A stretch of 64,000 nt of DNA, from assembly GCA_900469625.1 (NCBI GenBank), contig UBXV01000007.1, positions 496,001-560,000 of the forward strand, written 5' to 3'. Numbering within the stretch: position 1 is the stretch's first letter; each line of letters starts with the position of its first letter. Positions 38,222 through 51,430 of this stretch are shown piece by piece. This DNA is from Hyphomicrobiales bacterium (GTDB taxonomy: Bacteria > Pseudomonadota > Alphaproteobacteria > Rhizobiales > Rhizobiaceae). Under the pieces are notes generated by a model. The model did not search any database, was not told the origin of the DNA, and saw only the letters and a list, made by a program, of their open reading frames with translations. Made by a program: the position numbers and the translations under genes.

Positions 38222-41061
38222 GTTTCGGCTTTTGTCGTTCTTTGAGCGGAGGACGTGCCCGCGGCGGGCGCGATGATGCCGGACGGCATCCGGTCTCGAA
38301 CCTCGTCGGCCTCATCGGCCATGACGGCTTTCAGGCGGGCGGCGATGTTCATCTGGCGGTTTTCACTGGTGACCTTCTGGCCCACGAGATCGGTGATGTA
38401 GAAGGTGTCGATGACCTTCTCGCCGAAAGTCGTGATGTGCGCCGAGGCGATGTCGAGTGAAAGGTCCGAGAGCACGGCGGTGATCTCCGACAGCAGGCCG
38501 GGGCGGTCAAGGCACTCGACCTCGATGACCGTGAACTTGTTCGACAGCGTGTTGCTGATCGTCACCTCGGGGGTGACGGTAAAGGCCTTGTTCCGCTTCT
38601 TGACCTTGGTTCGGCTGGCGATCACCTCCGGCAGGCGCTTGCGCCCGGACAGCACGTCCTCGATCAGCTTGCCGATGCTGGCCGCCCGGCGCGTCTCGTC
38701 GCCGTCGACGGGAAACTCGCGGTTGACGAGGATGGTATCGAGCGCCCGCCCGTCCGACGTCGTGAAGATCTGCGCATCGACGATGTTGGCGCCGGCCGCC
38801 GCACAGGCGCCGGCGATCACAGTCAGAAGTCGCGGATGGTCGGGCGAAAGCACGGTGATTTCGGTGATCGCATGGAACTGGTGCGTGCGCACCATGGTCG
38901 ACAGCGCCTTGCCGGCGGCATCGGCCTCGCGGATGAAGCGGGCGTGGCGGATCTGGTCCTCGAGCGGCACGGTCAGGAGGTAGGGCTGGTAGTGTAGCCG
39001 CACATAGGCCTCGCGCTCGCTTTCCTGCCAGTCGGTCAGGGCGTCGCTCAGCATCGTCGCCGCATGGGCCGCGCGCTCCTTGCGCGACAGCTCGGAGAAG
39101 CCGCCCGAAAGCAGCAGTTCGGTTTCATAGTAGAGCGTGCGGAGCAATTGCCCCTTCCAGCCATTCCAGACGCCCGGCCCGACGGCGCGGATGTCGCAGA
39201 CGGTGAGGATCAACAGCATCTTCAGCCGGTCGAGCGACTGCACCCGCTCGGCGAAGTCGACGATGGTCTTGCGGTCATTGAGATCGCGGGTCTGGGCGAC
39301 CATCGACATGGTCAGGTGCTCGTCGATCAGCCAGGCGACAAGCTCGGTCTGCTTCGGCGTCAGGCCAAAACGCGGGCAGAGCCGGCGTGCCACCTTGGCG
39401 CCTGCGACCGAATGATCCTCGGGCCGCCCCTTGGCGATGTCGTGCAGAAGCACGGCGACATAGAGAACCTCGCGGTCCTCGATCCCCGGCATCAGCTTGG
39501 CGACAAGCGGATGCGCCTCTTCCTCGATGCCGCGCTCGATGCGCGAGAGAACGTCGACCGAGCGCAGCAGGTGCTCGTCCACCGTATAGTGGTGATACAT
39601 GTTGAACTGCATCATCGAGACGATCTTGCCGAAATCCGGAATGAAGCGGCCGAGCACGCCCGCCTCGTTCATGCGGCGCAGGATCAGCTCCGGCTTGCGG
39701 CGCGAGGTCAGTATCGAGAGAAACAGCCGGTTGGCTTCCTCGTTCTCGCGCAGCTGCGGCTTGATCAGGCCGAGCGAGCGTGTGACCTGGCGAAGGGCCG
39801 CCGGATGGAACTCGAGATTGTTGATGTCGGCAATGTGGAAGAAGCGCAGCAGATTGACCGGGTCGCGCTTGAAGACATCAGGGCTTGCAAGCGCAATGCG
39901 GCCACCGTCGTCGACGAAATCGAGCGTGCCGGCGATCTTGCGGCTGCGATGGGTGAAGCGTCCGATGATACCGGACAGGCCCGGCGCGTCCTTGGCCTGC
40001 TGATCCTCAAGCGCTGCGCAGAAGATGCGGGTGAGGTCGCCGACGTCCTTCGCCACCAGGAAGTAGTGTTTCATGAAGCGTTCGACGGCCGAAAGGCCGG
40101 GATGGTCGTGATAGCCGAGTGCCTCGGCGATCTCGCGCTGGATGTCGAAGGACAACCGCTCCTCGGCCTTGCCGGTCAGGAAATGCATATGGCAGCGAAC
40201 CGCCCAGAGGAAATCCTCCGCCTTCTGGAACAGCTTGTATTCCGTGCGGGAGAGAACGCCGAGCTTCACCAGGTCGGCGGAATCCTTGACCCGGTAAAAA
40301 TACTTGGCGATCCAGAACAGCGTGTGCAGGTCGCGAAGCCCGCCCTTGCCTTCCTTGACGTTGGGTTCGACGAGATAGCGGGTGTCGCCGGCCTTGCGGT
40401 GGCGCTCATCGCGCTCGGCGAGCTTGGCGGCGATGAAATCCGGCCCGGTGTTGCGCACGATCTCGTGGTCGAAGCGCATTTCGAGTTCGGCCGCCAGCGT
40501 CTCGGAACCGCAGATATAGCGGGTCTCGAGGATCGCGGTCCGGATCGTCATGTCGGCGCGCGACAGCCGGATGCAGTCCTCGATCGTGCGGGTGGCGTGC
40601 CCGACCTTGAAGCCGAGATCCCACAGGATGTAGAGCATGAACTCGATAGCCGGCTCCGCCCAGACGGCCTTCTTCACCGGCAGCAGGAAGAGCAGGTCGA
40701 TGTCGGAGCCCGGCGCCAGCGTGCCGCGGCCGTAGCCACCGACGGCCGCGACCGCGATGCGGCTTGCCGGCGGCGCGTTGGCCGCGTCAAAGATCTCGTT
40801 GAGCACGAAATCATGCAGCACCGTGATCAGCTGGTCCTGAAGCCAGGAGATACGCTCGGCGCAGAGAATGCCGCCGCCGTCGCCGGCAAACAGTTCGCGC
40901 GCCTTGGCGCGGCCGGCGACATTGGCCTGCTTGAAGGCGGCCAGCAGCGCCTGGCGCATCGGCTCGCGCTGCTCGGCATGCGCCGAGGCGATGAAGTCGC
41001 ATTTCGCCCGAAGCGCTGCGACATCGAGAATTTCGGGAAAGGAAGTTTCGTGTCTGCCCAT
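38218..41061 (-). CDS. glnD: Bifunctional PII uridylyltransferase/uridylyl-removing enzyme
   Basis: Central nitrogen sensor that uridylylates PII proteins at low glutamine. 947 residues, domains in order: nucleotidyltransferase with [19 protein letters not shown], a helical linker, HD phosphohydrolase domain ([18 protein letters not shown]), and two C-terminal ACT domains ([20 protein letters not shown] and [20 protein letters not shown]) that sense glutamine. The start at 41061 ([17 protein letters not shown]) gives normal length; the frame is open to 41166 and no strong SD is seen. Coupled by ATGA to murJ. rpoN and ptsN, other nitrogen-control genes, are 16-20 kb away. Confidence 0.96.
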   Translation of the reverse strand: MGRHETSFPEILDVAALRAKCDFIASAHAEQREPMRQALLAAFKQANVAGRAKARELFAGDGGGILCAERISWLQDQLITVLHDFVLNEIFDAANAPPASRIAVAAVGGYGRGTLAPGSDIDLLFLLPVKKAVWAEPAIEFMLYILWDLGFKVGHATRTIEDCIRLSRADMTIRTAILETRYICGSETLAAELEMRFDHEIVRNTGPDFIAAKLAERDERHRKAGDTRYLVEPNVKEGKGGLRDLHTLFWIAKYFYRVKDSADLVKLGVLSRTEYKLFQKAEDFLWAVRCHMHFLTGKAEERLSFDIQREIAEALGYHDHPGLSAVERFMKHYFLVAKDVGDLTRIFCAALEDQQAKDAPGLSGIIGRFTHRSRKIAGTLDFVDDGGRIALASPDVFKRDPVNLLRFFHIADINNLEFHPAALRQVTRSLGLIKPQLRENEEANRLFLSILTSRRKPELILRRMNEAGVLGRFIPDFGKIVSMMQFNMYHHYTVDEHLLRSVDVLSRIERGIEEEAHPLVAKLMPGIEDREVLYVAVLLHDIAKGRPEDHSVAGAKVARRLCPRFGLTPKQTELVAWLIDEHLTMSMVAQTRDLNDRKTIVDFAERVQSLDRLKMLLILTVCDIRAVGPGVWNGWKGQLLRTLYYETELLLSGGFSELSRKERAAHAATMLSDALTDWQESEREAYVRLHYQPYLLTVPLEDQIRHARFIREADAAGKALSTMVRTHQFHAITEITVLSPDHPRLLTVIAGACAAAGANIVDAQIFTTSDGRALDTILVNREFPVDGDETRRAASIGKLIEDVLSGRKRLPEVIASRTKVKKRNKAFTVTPEVTISNTLSNKFTVIEVECLDRPGLLSEITAVLSDLSLDIASAHITTFGEKVIDTFYITDLVGQKVTSENRQMNIAARLKAVMADEADEVRDRMPSGIIAPAAGTSSAQRTTKAET

Positions 41062-41263
41062 GAAGTGCCGAGGGGCGCCCTGTCCGACTGGTTGCGTGGT
41101 CCGCTGCCTGAACAGCGCTCCTGCAGGCTCCCATCCGATCAAGGCCGAACCGGGACCGTGCAGCATTTCGAATTACTACCGGCTCATCGCCGCGCCCTTT
41201 CAAGGCGCGCGGCGCTGTATAGCCTTTTTCACCGACGCATGCACAGCAAAAACGGAAGGGCCG

Positions 41264-44008
41264 TCAACGGGCGTTCAGTTCCTTCTTCAAGGCGTAGAGC
41301 GCATCGAGCGCTTCGCGCGGCGTCATGTCGTCGGGGTTGAGCGCCTTCAGCGCCTCGTCAACCCGGGAGTTGCCGGCGGGCTTGGCCTCTTCGCGGCGGA
41401 TCGCCACCTGGAACAGCGGCAGATCGTCGATCAGCTGGCTTGCCGGGTTCTTGCGGTCGGCGTCCTCGAGCTTGGCGAGCACGTCCTTGGCCCGGGAGAC
41501 CACAGAGGCCGGCAGGCCGGCGAGACGGGCGACCTGGATGCCATAGGAGCGATCGGCAGCACCCGGCCCGACCTCATGCAGGAAGATCACGTCGCCGTGC
41601 CACTCCTTGACGCGCATGGTCGCGTTCGACAGTCGGCCGAGCTTTTCCGACAGCACGGTCAGTTCGTGGAAGTGGGTCGCAAACAGGCCGCGGCAACGAT
41701 TGGCCTCGTGCAGATGCTCGACCGACGCCCAGGCGATCGACAGGCCGTCGAAGGTGGCGGTGCCACGACCGATCTCGTCGAGGATAACGAGCGAGCGATC
41801 GGTCGCCTGGTTGAGGATCGCCGCCGTCTCGACCATCTCGACCATGAAGGTCGAGCGGCCGCGAGCAAGATCGTCCGAGGCGCCGACGCGCGAAAACAGC
41901 CGGTCGACGATGCCGATATGGGCGCTTGTCGCGGGCACGAAGGTGCCCATCTGCGCCATGATGGCGATCAGCGCGTTCTGTCTGAGAAACGTCGACTTAC
42001 CGCCCATGTTCGGACCGGTCAGAAGCCAGATCGCCCCACCCTCTTCACCCGACGGCGGCGACAGGTCGCAGCCATTGGCGACGAAGGCATTGGCCGCCTG
42101 GCGCTTCAGCGCCTGCTCGACGACGGGATGGCGGCCGCCTTCGATGGCAAACATGCGCGTGTGATCGACGACCGGACGGGCATAGTTCTGCTCTTCGGCA
42201 AGGATCGCAAGGCCCGCCGATACATCGACGGTCGCTAGCGCCAGCGCCGCCGCCTTGATGACCTCTGCCGCTGAAACGACGTCTGAAGTCATGGCGTCGA
42301 AGGCGGCAAGCTCGATCGTCAGCGCCCGATCGGCGGCATTGGCGATCTTGCTCTCGAGTTCGGCAAGTGCGGTGGTGGTGAAGCGCATGGCGTTCGCCAT
42401 GGTCTGACGGTGGATGAAGCGGGCGCGGCCTTCGTCGGTGTCGGTCATGGCGCCGGCATTGCCCTGCGTCACCTCGATGAAGTAGCCGAGCACGTTGTTG
42501 TGCTTGATCTTCAGCGACTTGATGCCGGTCTCTTCGGAATATTGCAGCTGCAGCCCGGCGATGACGCGACGGGACTGATCGCGCAACCCCCTGACTTCGT
42601 CGAGGTCGGCATTGGCCCCTTCGCGCAGGAAGCCGCCGTCGCGCTTGAGCAGCGGCAGTTCGTCGGCAAGCATCGCATCGAGGTGGTCGCGGACGGATGT
42701 CGGCAAGGCGTCGATCGCCGCGCGGGCCTCGATGAGTTCCGGCGAAAGATTGCCCGCTGCCAGCAGGCGCGAGATCGTTTCCGCGGCCCTGAGGCCGGCC
42801 AGGATCGCACCGAGATCGCGCGGGCCGCCGCGGCCGAGCGCCAGCCGCGACAGGGCGCGCGGCATATCCGGGGCGCGCCGCAGCGTGTCGCGCAGGTCCC
42901 CGGCAAAGGACGGCTGCCCAGCCAGGATCTCGATCGAGTCCAGCCGCTGGTTGATGCGATCGGGATCGGTCAGCGGCGACATCAGGCGCTCGGCCAGCAG
43001 CCGCGCGCCGCCGCTCGTCACCGTCCGGTCGAGCGCCTTCAGCAGCGTGCCTTCGCGAGCGCCCGACAGTGTCTTGACCAGTTCCAAGTTGGCGCGCGTG
43101 GCCGGGTCGATGAACAGCGTCGAGGCAGCGCTCTCGCGCTCGGGGGTGCCAAGGGCCGGACGTTCGGCAAACTGGGTCTTTTCGACATAGGAGATGGCAG
43201 CGGATGCCGCCGCCATTTCGGCGCGCGAGAAACTGCCGAAACCGTCGAGCGTCTTGACGCCGAAGTAACGGGCGATGCGGCCCTCGGCCGTCGCGCTGTC
43301 GAAAAGCACCGCCGGCTGCGGCACTGCCACCCGGCCGAGCACGTCGAAGACGGCGCGCAATTCCGGATCGTGGAAGACCGTATCGGCAAGGATCAGTTCG
43401 CGCGGCTCGATGCGCAGGATGTCGGCGAGAAGCCGGCTCTCGGCCGTTTCGGCGAGCCGGAAGACGCCGGTCGAGATATCGATCCAGGCGAGCGCATAGG
43501 CCGGTTCCGAACCGCTCTTGATGCGCGCGAGCGCCATCAGGTAGTTGGTCTCCGACGGCGAGAGCAGCTTCTCCTCGGTGATCGTTCCCGGCGTCACCAG
43601 CCGGACGACGTCGCGGCGCACGACGGATTTTCCGCCGCGCTTCTTGGCTTCGGCCGGATCCTCGACCTGCTCGCAGACCGCGACGCGGAAGCCGAGACCG
43701 ATCAGCTTCTGCAGATAATCGTCAGCTGCATGCACGGGAACCCCGCACATCGGGATTTCCTGCCCCATATGCTGCCCGCGTTTCGTCAAGGTGATGCCGA
43801 GCGCCTTCGACGCGTCGACCGCGTCCTGGAAGAACAGCTCGTAAAAGTCGCCCATGCGGTAGAACAGAAGCGAATCCGGGTTGTTCGCCTTGATCTCGAT
43901 AAACTGTTCCATCATCGGCGTCGCAGTGGAACGGCTTTCCTCGCTCGCCAACTCGGCTACGGATAAAACCTCCCCCGCGCGGGTCGAATAGTCTGTCACG
44001 AAATTCAT
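41264..44008 (-). CDS. mutS: DNA mismatch repair protein MutS
   Basis: Mismatch-recognition ATPase of 914 residues. N-terminal mismatch-binding domain with the [11 protein letters not shown] motif (Phe-x-Glu element GDFYE), connector, lever and clamp regions, and the ATPase with Walker [11 protein letters not shown] near residue 660, then [18 protein letters not shown] and ATHFHELT. The N-terminal 30 residues before [10 protein letters not shown] are extra compared with E. coli MutS and typical for rhizobia. Divergent from tme; 103 bases separate the two starts. Convergent neighbours: none; glnD follows. Confidence 0.97.
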   Translation of the reverse strand: MNFVTDYSTRAGEVLSVAELASEESRSTATPMMEQFIEIKANNPDSLLFYRMGDFYELFFQDAVDASKALGITLTKRGQHMGQEIPMCGVPVHAADDYLQKLIGLGFRVAVCEQVEDPAEAKKRGGKSVVRRDVVRLVTPGTITEEKLLSPSETNYLMALARIKSGSEPAYALAWIDISTGVFRLAETAESRLLADILRIEPRELILADTVFHDPELRAVFDVLGRVAVPQPAVLFDSATAEGRIARYFGVKTLDGFGSFSRAEMAAASAAISYVEKTQFAERPALGTPERESAASTLFIDPATRANLELVKTLSGAREGTLLKALDRTVTSGGARLLAERLMSPLTDPDRINQRLDSIEILAGQPSFAGDLRDTLRRAPDMPRALSRLALGRGGPRDLGAILAGLRAAETISRLLAAGNLSPELIEARAAIDALPTSVRDHLDAMLADELPLLKRDGGFLREGANADLDEVRGLRDQSRRVIAGLQLQYSEETGIKSLKIKHNNVLGYFIEVTQGNAGAMTDTDEGRARFIHRQTMANAMRFTTTALAELESKIANAADRALTIELAAFDAMTSDVVSAAEVIKAAALALATVDVSAGLAILAEEQNYARPVVDHTRMFAIEGGRHPVVEQALKRQAANAFVANGCDLSPPSGEEGGAIWLLTGPNMGGKSTFLRQNALIAIMAQMGTFVPATSAHIGIVDRLFSRVGASDDLARGRSTFMVEMVETAAILNQATDRSLVILDEIGRGTATFDGLSIAWASVEHLHEANRCRGLFATHFHELTVLSEKLGRLSNATMRVKEWHGDVIFLHEVGPGAADRSYGIQVARLAGLPASVVSRAKDVLAKLEDADRKNPASQLIDDLPLFQVAIRREEAKPAGNSRVDEALKALNPDDMTPREALDALYALKKELNAR

Positions 44009-44111
44009 GATTGTTCCGAAAAAAGAGATGGCACACTATCGCCAAGCAAATATAGACGACAACCATAAAGAGGCGCCCCGGCAGGGTCGCCCACAGGAGG
44101 ATAGAGGAAAC

Positions 44112-46397
<2,286 letters not shown>

Positions 46398-46425
46398 TCT
46401 CGCCGGCGGAAGCGTCCCGTTCTGA

Positions 46426-46456
46426 CACACCCTGCTCAGCAGATGAACAGGGTGTG
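46426..46456 (+). terminator. Hairpin after tme
   Basis: CACACCCTG (46426-46434) pairs with CAGGGTGTG (46448-46456), 29 bases after the tme stop. No long U-run follows, so it is a weak terminator or 3'-end stabiliser. Confidence 0.55.
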
Positions 46457-46490
46457 CTAAACTGAAACAGATACGGCGCGAGCTTTTCGC

Positions 46491-46532
46491 AAAAAAGAAG
46501 AGCTCGACAGCCCTGGGAAAGGCGTCGAGCTC
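46491..46532 (-). terminator. Strong minus-strand rho-independent terminator
   Basis: GAGCTCGAC (46500-46508) and GTCGAGCTC (46524-46532) form a perfect 9-bp stem; on the minus strand it is followed by TTCTTTTTTG. It stands more than 200 bases beyond the olsB stop, so it ends either a long olsB 3' UTR or a separate small transcript. Confidence 0.85.
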
Positions 46533-46690
46533 AATACATAATGGAAGACTTACTTCCTGTGCGATGAAATAATATGGAGATAGAGCGAAATATACGCCAA
46601 TCTCAAATGAAGCTGGCGGTTCTCTCCGTTATTTATTTTATTATTTCGTGATAAAACTGAAACAGTGCTTGACATGACTATTCCCTCTTT
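46491..46690 (-). ncRNA. Possible small RNA or long olsB 3' UTR (tme/olsB intergenic)
   Basis: The 348-base tme-olsB region has no gene but is AT-rich, ends in a strong minus-strand terminator and carries a minus-strand promoter-like TTGACT at about 46700. A second small hairpin (GGAAG/CTTCC, about 46542-46556) precedes the terminator. A 12-base direct repeat AAACTGAAACAG occurs at 46459-46470 and 46655-46666. The 5' end is a guess. A processed olsB 3' UTR is the main alternative. Confidence 0.3.
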
Positions 46691-46714
46691 CAGGCGAAGA
46701 AGTCAAAGCCATCC

Positions 46715-46729
46715 TTAATATCTGGTTAA
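46715..46729. promoter_or_regulatory. CtrA-like binding motif TTAA-N7-TTAA
   Basis: TTAA (46715-46718) and TTAA (46726-46729) separated by 7 bases match the consensus of the cell-cycle regulator CtrA. It lies 17 bases beyond the olsB stop and about 180 bases ahead of the minus-strand terminator. The local sequence is AT-rich, so a chance match is possible. Confidence 0.35.
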
Positions 46730-46745
46730 TTACGTCAGCTGGCTG

Positions 46746-47645
46746 TCAGGATACCGAAGTCGCAAAGCGCCCGGCGTCGGCGCCGTAGTAATTCAGGTAA
46801 CGGCCGGAGATGTTGCTGATCGGCAGGACGATCAACACATCGGTGGTGCGGAATGCGTGGTCGACGACAGCGCCGTCCCCGACCATGGCCCCCAGACGCA
46901 TGTAGCCCTTGATCAATGGCGGCAAGGCGGCCAGCGCCTTCTTCGGATTGATGGCCTCGACCGGCATCATATCCATGGTCCGGTGCAGTTCCGGCCGAGC
47001 GCCGACGACCCATTCGTCGCGCACACGGATATTGTGATGCAGGAAGGACAGCGCCAGCGCGTGTTCGGCCGGAATGGTGCCCGGAAACGAGCCGCAACCG
47101 AACATGGCATCGACACCGTATCGGAGCGCGTAGGCCCAGTTGCCCTGCCAGAGCAGTTCCACCGTGCGCTTGGTGCGATACTCGGGCAGCACGCAGGAGC
47201 GACCAAGCTCCATGAAGCGCTTTTTGGGATGGCGCGAGACCAGGGCTCCGACATCGAACTCCGAAGCGGAGTAGAAGCCACCCGCCCGCTCGGCCACATC
47301 CTGGCGCAAAAGGCGATAGGTGCCGACGATCTGATCTTCCGGGTCGCCCTCGATGGCCGTGTCGAGAACCAGCAAGTGATCGCAGACAGCATCCCAGCTG
47401 TCGACGTCGCGCTTGCGACGGTCGAGCTCGGGGCCGACCTGCGCCTTCATCTCCTCGACAAAGACCTTGTAGCGCACGGCCTGCGCCGCATCGATCTCAG
47501 ATGCGTTGCGCGCAAGTCGGGTCTCAAGATTGGCTATTCGGCCGAGAACGTCGGTCGCCGGGGCGGTCATTGTCTTGCCGACGCAAGCCTGAGAAGTGTC
47601 TACCACGCTCGTCGAATCCAGAAGCTCGATCGTCATCCGCGTCAT
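46746..47645 (-). CDS. olsB: L-ornithine N-alpha-acyltransferase (lyso-ornithine lipid synthesis)
   Basis: Acyl-ACP-dependent N-acyltransferase of 299 residues that makes lyso-ornithine lipid, the substrate of OlsA. It belongs to the OlsB/GNAT-like (autoinducer-synthase-fold) family: VRYKVFVEEM near residue 58, ELGRSCVLPEYRTKRTVELLWQG and GCGSFPGTIPAEHALALSFLH are characteristic. Two in-frame ATGs (47645, 47636) could start it. Position after tme agrees with S. meliloti olsB as I recall it. The 3' flank holds the CtrA-like motif and a terminator. Confidence 0.92.
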   Translation of the reverse strand: MTRMTIELLDSTSVVDTSQACVGKTMTAPATDVLGRIANLETRLARNASEIDAAQAVRYKVFVEEMKAQVGPELDRRKRDVDSWDAVCDHLLVLDTAIEGDPEDQIVGTYRLLRQDVAERAGGFYSASEFDVGALVSRHPKKRFMELGRSCVLPEYRTKRTVELLWQGNWAYALRYGVDAMFGCGSFPGTIPAEHALALSFLHHNIRVRDEWVVGARPELHRTMDMMPVEAINPKKALAALPPLIKGYMRLGAMVGDGAVVDHAFRTTDVLIVLPISNISGRYLNYYGADAGRFATSVS

Positions 47646-47758
47646 CCCGAATCATTCGTATCTGCCGGGCTTAGACCACGTTTCTGCAACAACATAGTGA
47701 CATGAAAACGGCGCACAACCCCCGCTTCGATGCGCCGATACCGTTACGACTTCGGCGG

Positions 47759-50026
47759 TTACCGTAACTCGACAAGGCGCCCTATTTCCGCCATCAGCCG
47801 TTGCGGATCCGCGGGTTTCGGCAGTACGGTGTCAGCGCCGGCCTCGATGAGCCTATCCTTCACCTCCAGCCGTGCGTCCGATGTCAGCACGATCACCGGA
47901 AGGCGCCGGTCGGATTGCATCGCCTCCCTCTCGCGCAGGCGCTTCAGCATCGAAAATCCGTCGCCGCCGGGCATATTGAGATCGGTGACCAGCAACGCCG
48001 GCATCGCCTCGACACCAGGGCCGCCACCCGAAAGAACGCGATCGACAGCGACGAAATCGGTGACCACCTGGACCGCCTGTCCCGCGCGCTGCAGGACGGT
48101 GCGCACGATCAGCGCATTGACGGGATCGTCTTCCGCCAGGAGGATGCCGCGCGGGCTCGCCCTGACGGGCGCAATCGTCGGTTCCTCGCGAAGGATCGGC
48201 CGGTTGTCGTTGATGGCGTCGCGCTTTTCAATGCCCTTCAGCCGACCGAGCAGCACCTCGACCAGCGACTTCTCGCGCAAGGGGCGGATGAGCCAGGCCT
48301 CGTAGCCGTCCATCTGGTCGACCGGATGGTTGTTGCGCTCCTCCGGATTGATCAGGTAGGTGCGGCGCAGGTCAAGGCGGGCAACGGCCGGCTGCAACGC
48401 CAGAAGCTGCCTGAACTGGCCGGCGTGGCGATGGTCGACGATGATGTCCGTCAACGGCGCGCCGCCTGCGAACACGTCGGAAAAGACGTTCTGGGCTGCC
48501 GCCAGCGTCGTTGCCCGATGGCAGCGACCGCCAAGCGTGGCGATGGTGGCCGAGAGTGCTGCGGACGCAGGTCCGTCCGGCGCCATCACCAGCACATGCG
48601 AGCGGGCGAGCCGCTGGCGCCGATCCGCCGTTACCCGCTCGACTTCGGCAAGCGGCAGGCGGATCTCAAAGCGACTGCCGCGTCCGGGCGCGCTCGAAGC
48701 CGTGAGGCTGCCACCGCACGCCTGCATGATCCGACGCGAGATCGCCAGGCCGAGACCGGTGCCCTTGGCACGCTGCTCGTCGCTACCGGCCTGCTCGAAC
48801 TCGTCGAAGATGCGCTTCAACTCGTCGCCCGACATGCCCGGGCCGGTGTCGTCGATCAGGATGCGAACGCAATCCTCGACGATATCGGCGCTGACGAACA
48901 CTCCCCCGACCTCGGTGAACTTGACCGCGTTGCCTATGACGTTGAACAGCACCTGGCGCAGCCGCGCCGCATCGAACTCCATCAGCGCCGGCACGTCCGC
49001 GGTCACGGTCGCACCGATCTCGATGCCCTTTTCGTGGGCGCGATTGGACAGCATCTCGACGACGCTTTCGATGACGCTGCGCGGATCCTGGCGCGATGGC
49101 CGGAACTGGAAACGGCCGGCAGACAGCGACGAGAAGTCGATCAGATCCTCGACGAGCTGCACCAGCGCATGGCCGGACTGCTGCATGCCGGCCAGATAGT
49201 TTTTCTGTTCGCTCGACAGTCGGGTCTGGCCGAGCAGGTGGCTCATGCCGAGGATGCCGGACAGCGGCGTGCGGATCTCGTGGCTGACGGTTGCGAGCAG
49301 CCGCGACTTTGCCTGGCTTGCCTCTTCGGCGCGGCGGCGGGCGTCTTCGCGTTCACGCGCCGCGCGGGCCTCTTCGGTCACGTCGCGCGCGATGCTGTGG
49401 CGCATCAGCCGGCCGCTGGCCGGATCCCTTGCAATGACGTCGTGCCAATCGTAGAGGCGCAAGCCTTCCGGAGCGGCTGTGCGCACGAGGTAGTGATTCG
49501 GCTCGATCTTCGGCTCGAAACTCAGCCCGATGGCGGCGCAGGTCAGTCCGCGCGCATCGTCGAGGCCGCAGGCCCGATGAAACGCGGCGTTGGCATGAAC
49601 GATCTTGCCGTCCATTCCCCGCGTGATCGCGATATCGCCGAGTGCATCATGGATGGTCGCAAGCAGTGCCGAGGTTTCCTGGCGATCCCAGTCGCCGTCC
49701 CGCCTTGCTTCTGCGCTCCGTCCGTCACTGTCGGCAGCCCTGATGCCATCGGCAACCAGCAGAAGCACGCCCGCAAGACCCGCCGCCGCGACGGCTGCGG
49801 AAAACAGATAGAGACCGGCGGCGATGCCCATTGCCAGCACCAGACCGGAGGCGATGACGCCGAGAGATGCCAGCGAAAGACGGCGAAGCGCGAACCCCGA
49901 TGCGGCGGACTTGCCCATCGTACCAGTGCTGTCGGCAGCGCCGCCGACGGGCAACGCGCCGCCGCTTCGGGCTTGCGCACCGAACCCGGATTCGATCTGC
50001 TCTAGCAATCGTGACGGCTCACTCAT
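47759..50026 (-). CDS. Hybrid sensor histidine kinase with two receiver domains
   Basis: A 755-residue membrane kinase. Two N-terminal membrane segments (LASLGVIASGLVLAMGIAAGLY and AVAAAGLAGVLLLVADG), a PAS-like region (ALGDIAITRGMDGKIVHANAAF), short coiled coil, HisKA with SHEIRTPLSGILGMSHLL, and HATPase_c with NVIGNAVKFTE, DTGPGM, GTGLGLAIS. The first receiver (about 475-605) is degenerate: the acidic pair is missing (VLVMAPDG) and the lysine is Arg (LIRPL). The second (from GILLAEDDPVNALIV) has the acidic pair, Asp in VTDLNMPGGDG and Lys in LPKPAD. No cognate regulator or HPt gene is adjacent; the signal is unknown. Confidence 0.9.
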   Translation of the reverse strand: MSEPSRLLEQIESGFGAQARSGGALPVGGAADSTGTMGKSAASGFALRRLSLASLGVIASGLVLAMGIAAGLYLFSAAVAAAGLAGVLLLVADGIRAADSDGRSAEARRDGDWDRQETSALLATIHDALGDIAITRGMDGKIVHANAAFHRACGLDDARGLTCAAIGLSFEPKIEPNHYLVRTAAPEGLRLYDWHDVIARDPASGRLMRHSIARDVTEEARAAREREDARRRAEEASQAKSRLLATVSHEIRTPLSGILGMSHLLGQTRLSSEQKNYLAGMQQSGHALVQLVEDLIDFSSLSAGRFQFRPSRQDPRSVIESVVEMLSNRAHEKGIEIGATVTADVPALMEFDAARLRQVLFNVIGNAVKFTEVGGVFVSADIVEDCVRILIDDTGPGMSGDELKRIFDEFEQAGSDEQRAKGTGLGLAISRRIMQACGGSLTASSAPGRGSRFEIRLPLAEVERVTADRRQRLARSHVLVMAPDGPASAALSATIATLGGRCHRATTLAAAQNVFSDVFAGGAPLTDIIVDHRHAGQFRQLLALQPAVARLDLRRTYLINPEERNNHPVDQMDGYEAWLIRPLREKSLVEVLLGRLKGIEKRDAINDNRPILREEPTIAPVRASPRGILLAEDDPVNALIVRTVLQRAGQAVQVVTDFVAVDRVLSGGGPGVEAMPALLVTDLNMPGGDGFSMLKRLREREAMQSDRRLPVIVLTSDARLEVKDRLIEAGADTVLPKPADPQRLMAEIGRLVELR

Positions 50027-50081
50027 GCCATCCGGCTAACACGCCAAGCGTTCGAAATGGCTTCAGCGCTTCGATAAAATC

Positions 50082-50573
50082 TTAAGCTTTGGCCTTTTTT
50101 GACTGCAGGAGCTCATCGAGAATGATCGCGCCGGCGCCGATGCTGATGAACGTGTCGGCAAGATTGAACACCGCGAACGACCATGTCTGCGTGTAAAACA
50201 GGATGTAGTCGATGACGTAGCCGAAGATCAGCCGGTCGACCAGGTTTCCAAGCGCACCGGCGATGATCAGGGCATAGCCGAGATGCGCGAAGAACCGGTC
50301 CTTCGGCGTGCGCCGCCACAGCCACAAGACGAAGGCAACGACGATCAGACGCATGCCGACGATGAACCAGCCTTCCATGCCCGACAGCATCGAGAAGGCG
50401 ACGCCGTAATTGTAGGTCCGGTAGAGCGCCAGCATCGGCATGACCGGAACCGCTTCATTGAACGGCAGATAGGCCTCGACCAGATACTTGATCAACTGGT
50501 CGGCGGCGAGCGCCAGCGCGATGAAGATGGCGATCGGCAGCGGCCTTGAAAACAACACCTGCTTTTCGCTCAT
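50082..50573 (-). CDS. lspA: Lipoprotein signal peptidase (signal peptidase II)
   Basis: Four-helix inner-membrane aspartyl protease of 163 residues that cleaves prolipoproteins. Catalytic aspartates: Asp113 in GALGNLVDR and Asp140 in VFNLADTFI. It acts just before Lnt, encoded 23 kb away. Its start overlaps the end of the upstream SPOUT methyltransferase gene by four bases (ATGA). Confidence 0.96.
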   Translation of the reverse strand: MSEKQVLFSRPLPIAIFIALALAADQLIKYLVEAYLPFNEAVPVMPMLALYRTYNYGVAFSMLSGMEGWFIVGMRLIVVAFVLWLWRRTPKDRFFAHLGYALIIAGALGNLVDRLIFGYVIDYILFYTQTWSFAVFNLADTFISIGAGAIILDELLQSKKAKA

Positions 50574-51430
50574 GCGCGGGCATCCAGCGCCAGGAGATGA
50601 CGCCGCGCCTCAAACAGCATGATGCCGGTGGCGATCGCCAGATTGAGAGAATCGGCGCGACCGGCCTGCGGAATGCGGGCAAGCGCGCCTGCCTCGCGGG
50701 CGAGCTCCTCGGGAAGGCCGGCCTGCTCGTTGCCCATCAGCAGCACGACGGGCTTCGATTTGTAGTCGATGGTGCGGTAGTCGACCGAACCGGCGAGATG
50801 GGTCGCCACGACCTTCACCCCTGCCTGCTTCTGCCATTTGACGAAATCGTCGGCGCTGGCGCGCACCACCGGCATGGCGAAGACCGAACCCATGGTCGCC
50901 CGCACGGTTTCGAGCGAGAAGGGATCGGTCGTTTCTCCGATGAGAATGATGCCTGAGGCACCGGCCGCGTCGGCCGTGCGGATGATCGTGCCGAGATTGC
51001 CGGGATCGCGAACCCGGTCGAGCGCCACGTAGGTCTCGCCGAGCTCGGGGCGGATTTCCTTCAGCGCCCGGTAGCGCTGCTCGAAGATGCCGACGACCAT
51101 CTGCGGATTGTCGCGCCGGGTGATCGTCGCGAGCACCTTCTCGCTGACTTCGAGCACGAGCCCGCCGCGGGCGAAGGTCTTTGCCGCCACTTGTTCCACA
51201 TGTGGCTTGCCCTTGGCCGCCTTGGCATAGATCAGCGTCTTGATCTTCCAGCCGAGATCGAGCGCATCGATCACCAGCTTCAGGCCTTCGGCCATGAAGG
51301 ACCGCGTCTCGTCGCGGTGCTTCTTCTGCGCCAGCAGCTTGATGTCCTTGATGATCGGATTGGTGAGGCTGGTGACTTCCTTCACCTGCCCGACACGGCC
51401 CGCGCCGTGTTCGCTTCTGTCATTGCTCAT
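50570..51430 (-). CDS. TrmH/SpoU-family RNA 2'-O-methyltransferase
   Basis: SPOUT (knotted) methyltransferase of 286 residues. An N-terminal L30e-like substrate-binding domain (ITSLxNPxIKxIxxL-type start, [22 protein letters not shown]) is followed by the SpoU catalytic domain: [39 protein letters not shown] and [25 protein letters not shown], the three family motifs. The target nucleotide cannot be told from sequence; most relatives methylate 23S rRNA or tRNA. Overlaps lspA (ATGA) and the upstream methyltransferase gene (TAATG), so three genes are tightly coupled. Confidence 0.93.
   Translation of the reverse strand: MSNDRSEHGAGRVGQVKEVTSLTNPIIKDIKLLAQKKHRDETRSFMAEGLKLVIDALDLGWKIKTLIYAKAAKGKPHVEQVAAKTFARGGLVLEVSEKVLATITRRDNPQMVVGIFEQRYRALKEIRPELGETYVALDRVRDPGNLGTIIRTADAAGASGIILIGETTDPFSLETVRATMGSVFAMPVVRASADDFVKWQKQAGVKVVATHLAGSVDYRTIDYKSKPVVLLMGNEQAGLPEELAREAGALARIPQAGRADSLNLAIATGIMLFEARRHLLALDARA

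Noticed and set aside
39064-41340. 758-codon plus-strand open frame over glnD
   Set aside because: Mirror of glnD, whose nucleotidyltransferase, HD and ACT motifs are clear on the minus strand.
47801-50005. 734-codon plus-strand open frame over the hybrid kinase
   Set aside because: Mirror frame; the kinase strand has intact H, N, G1, G2 boxes and a receiver domain.
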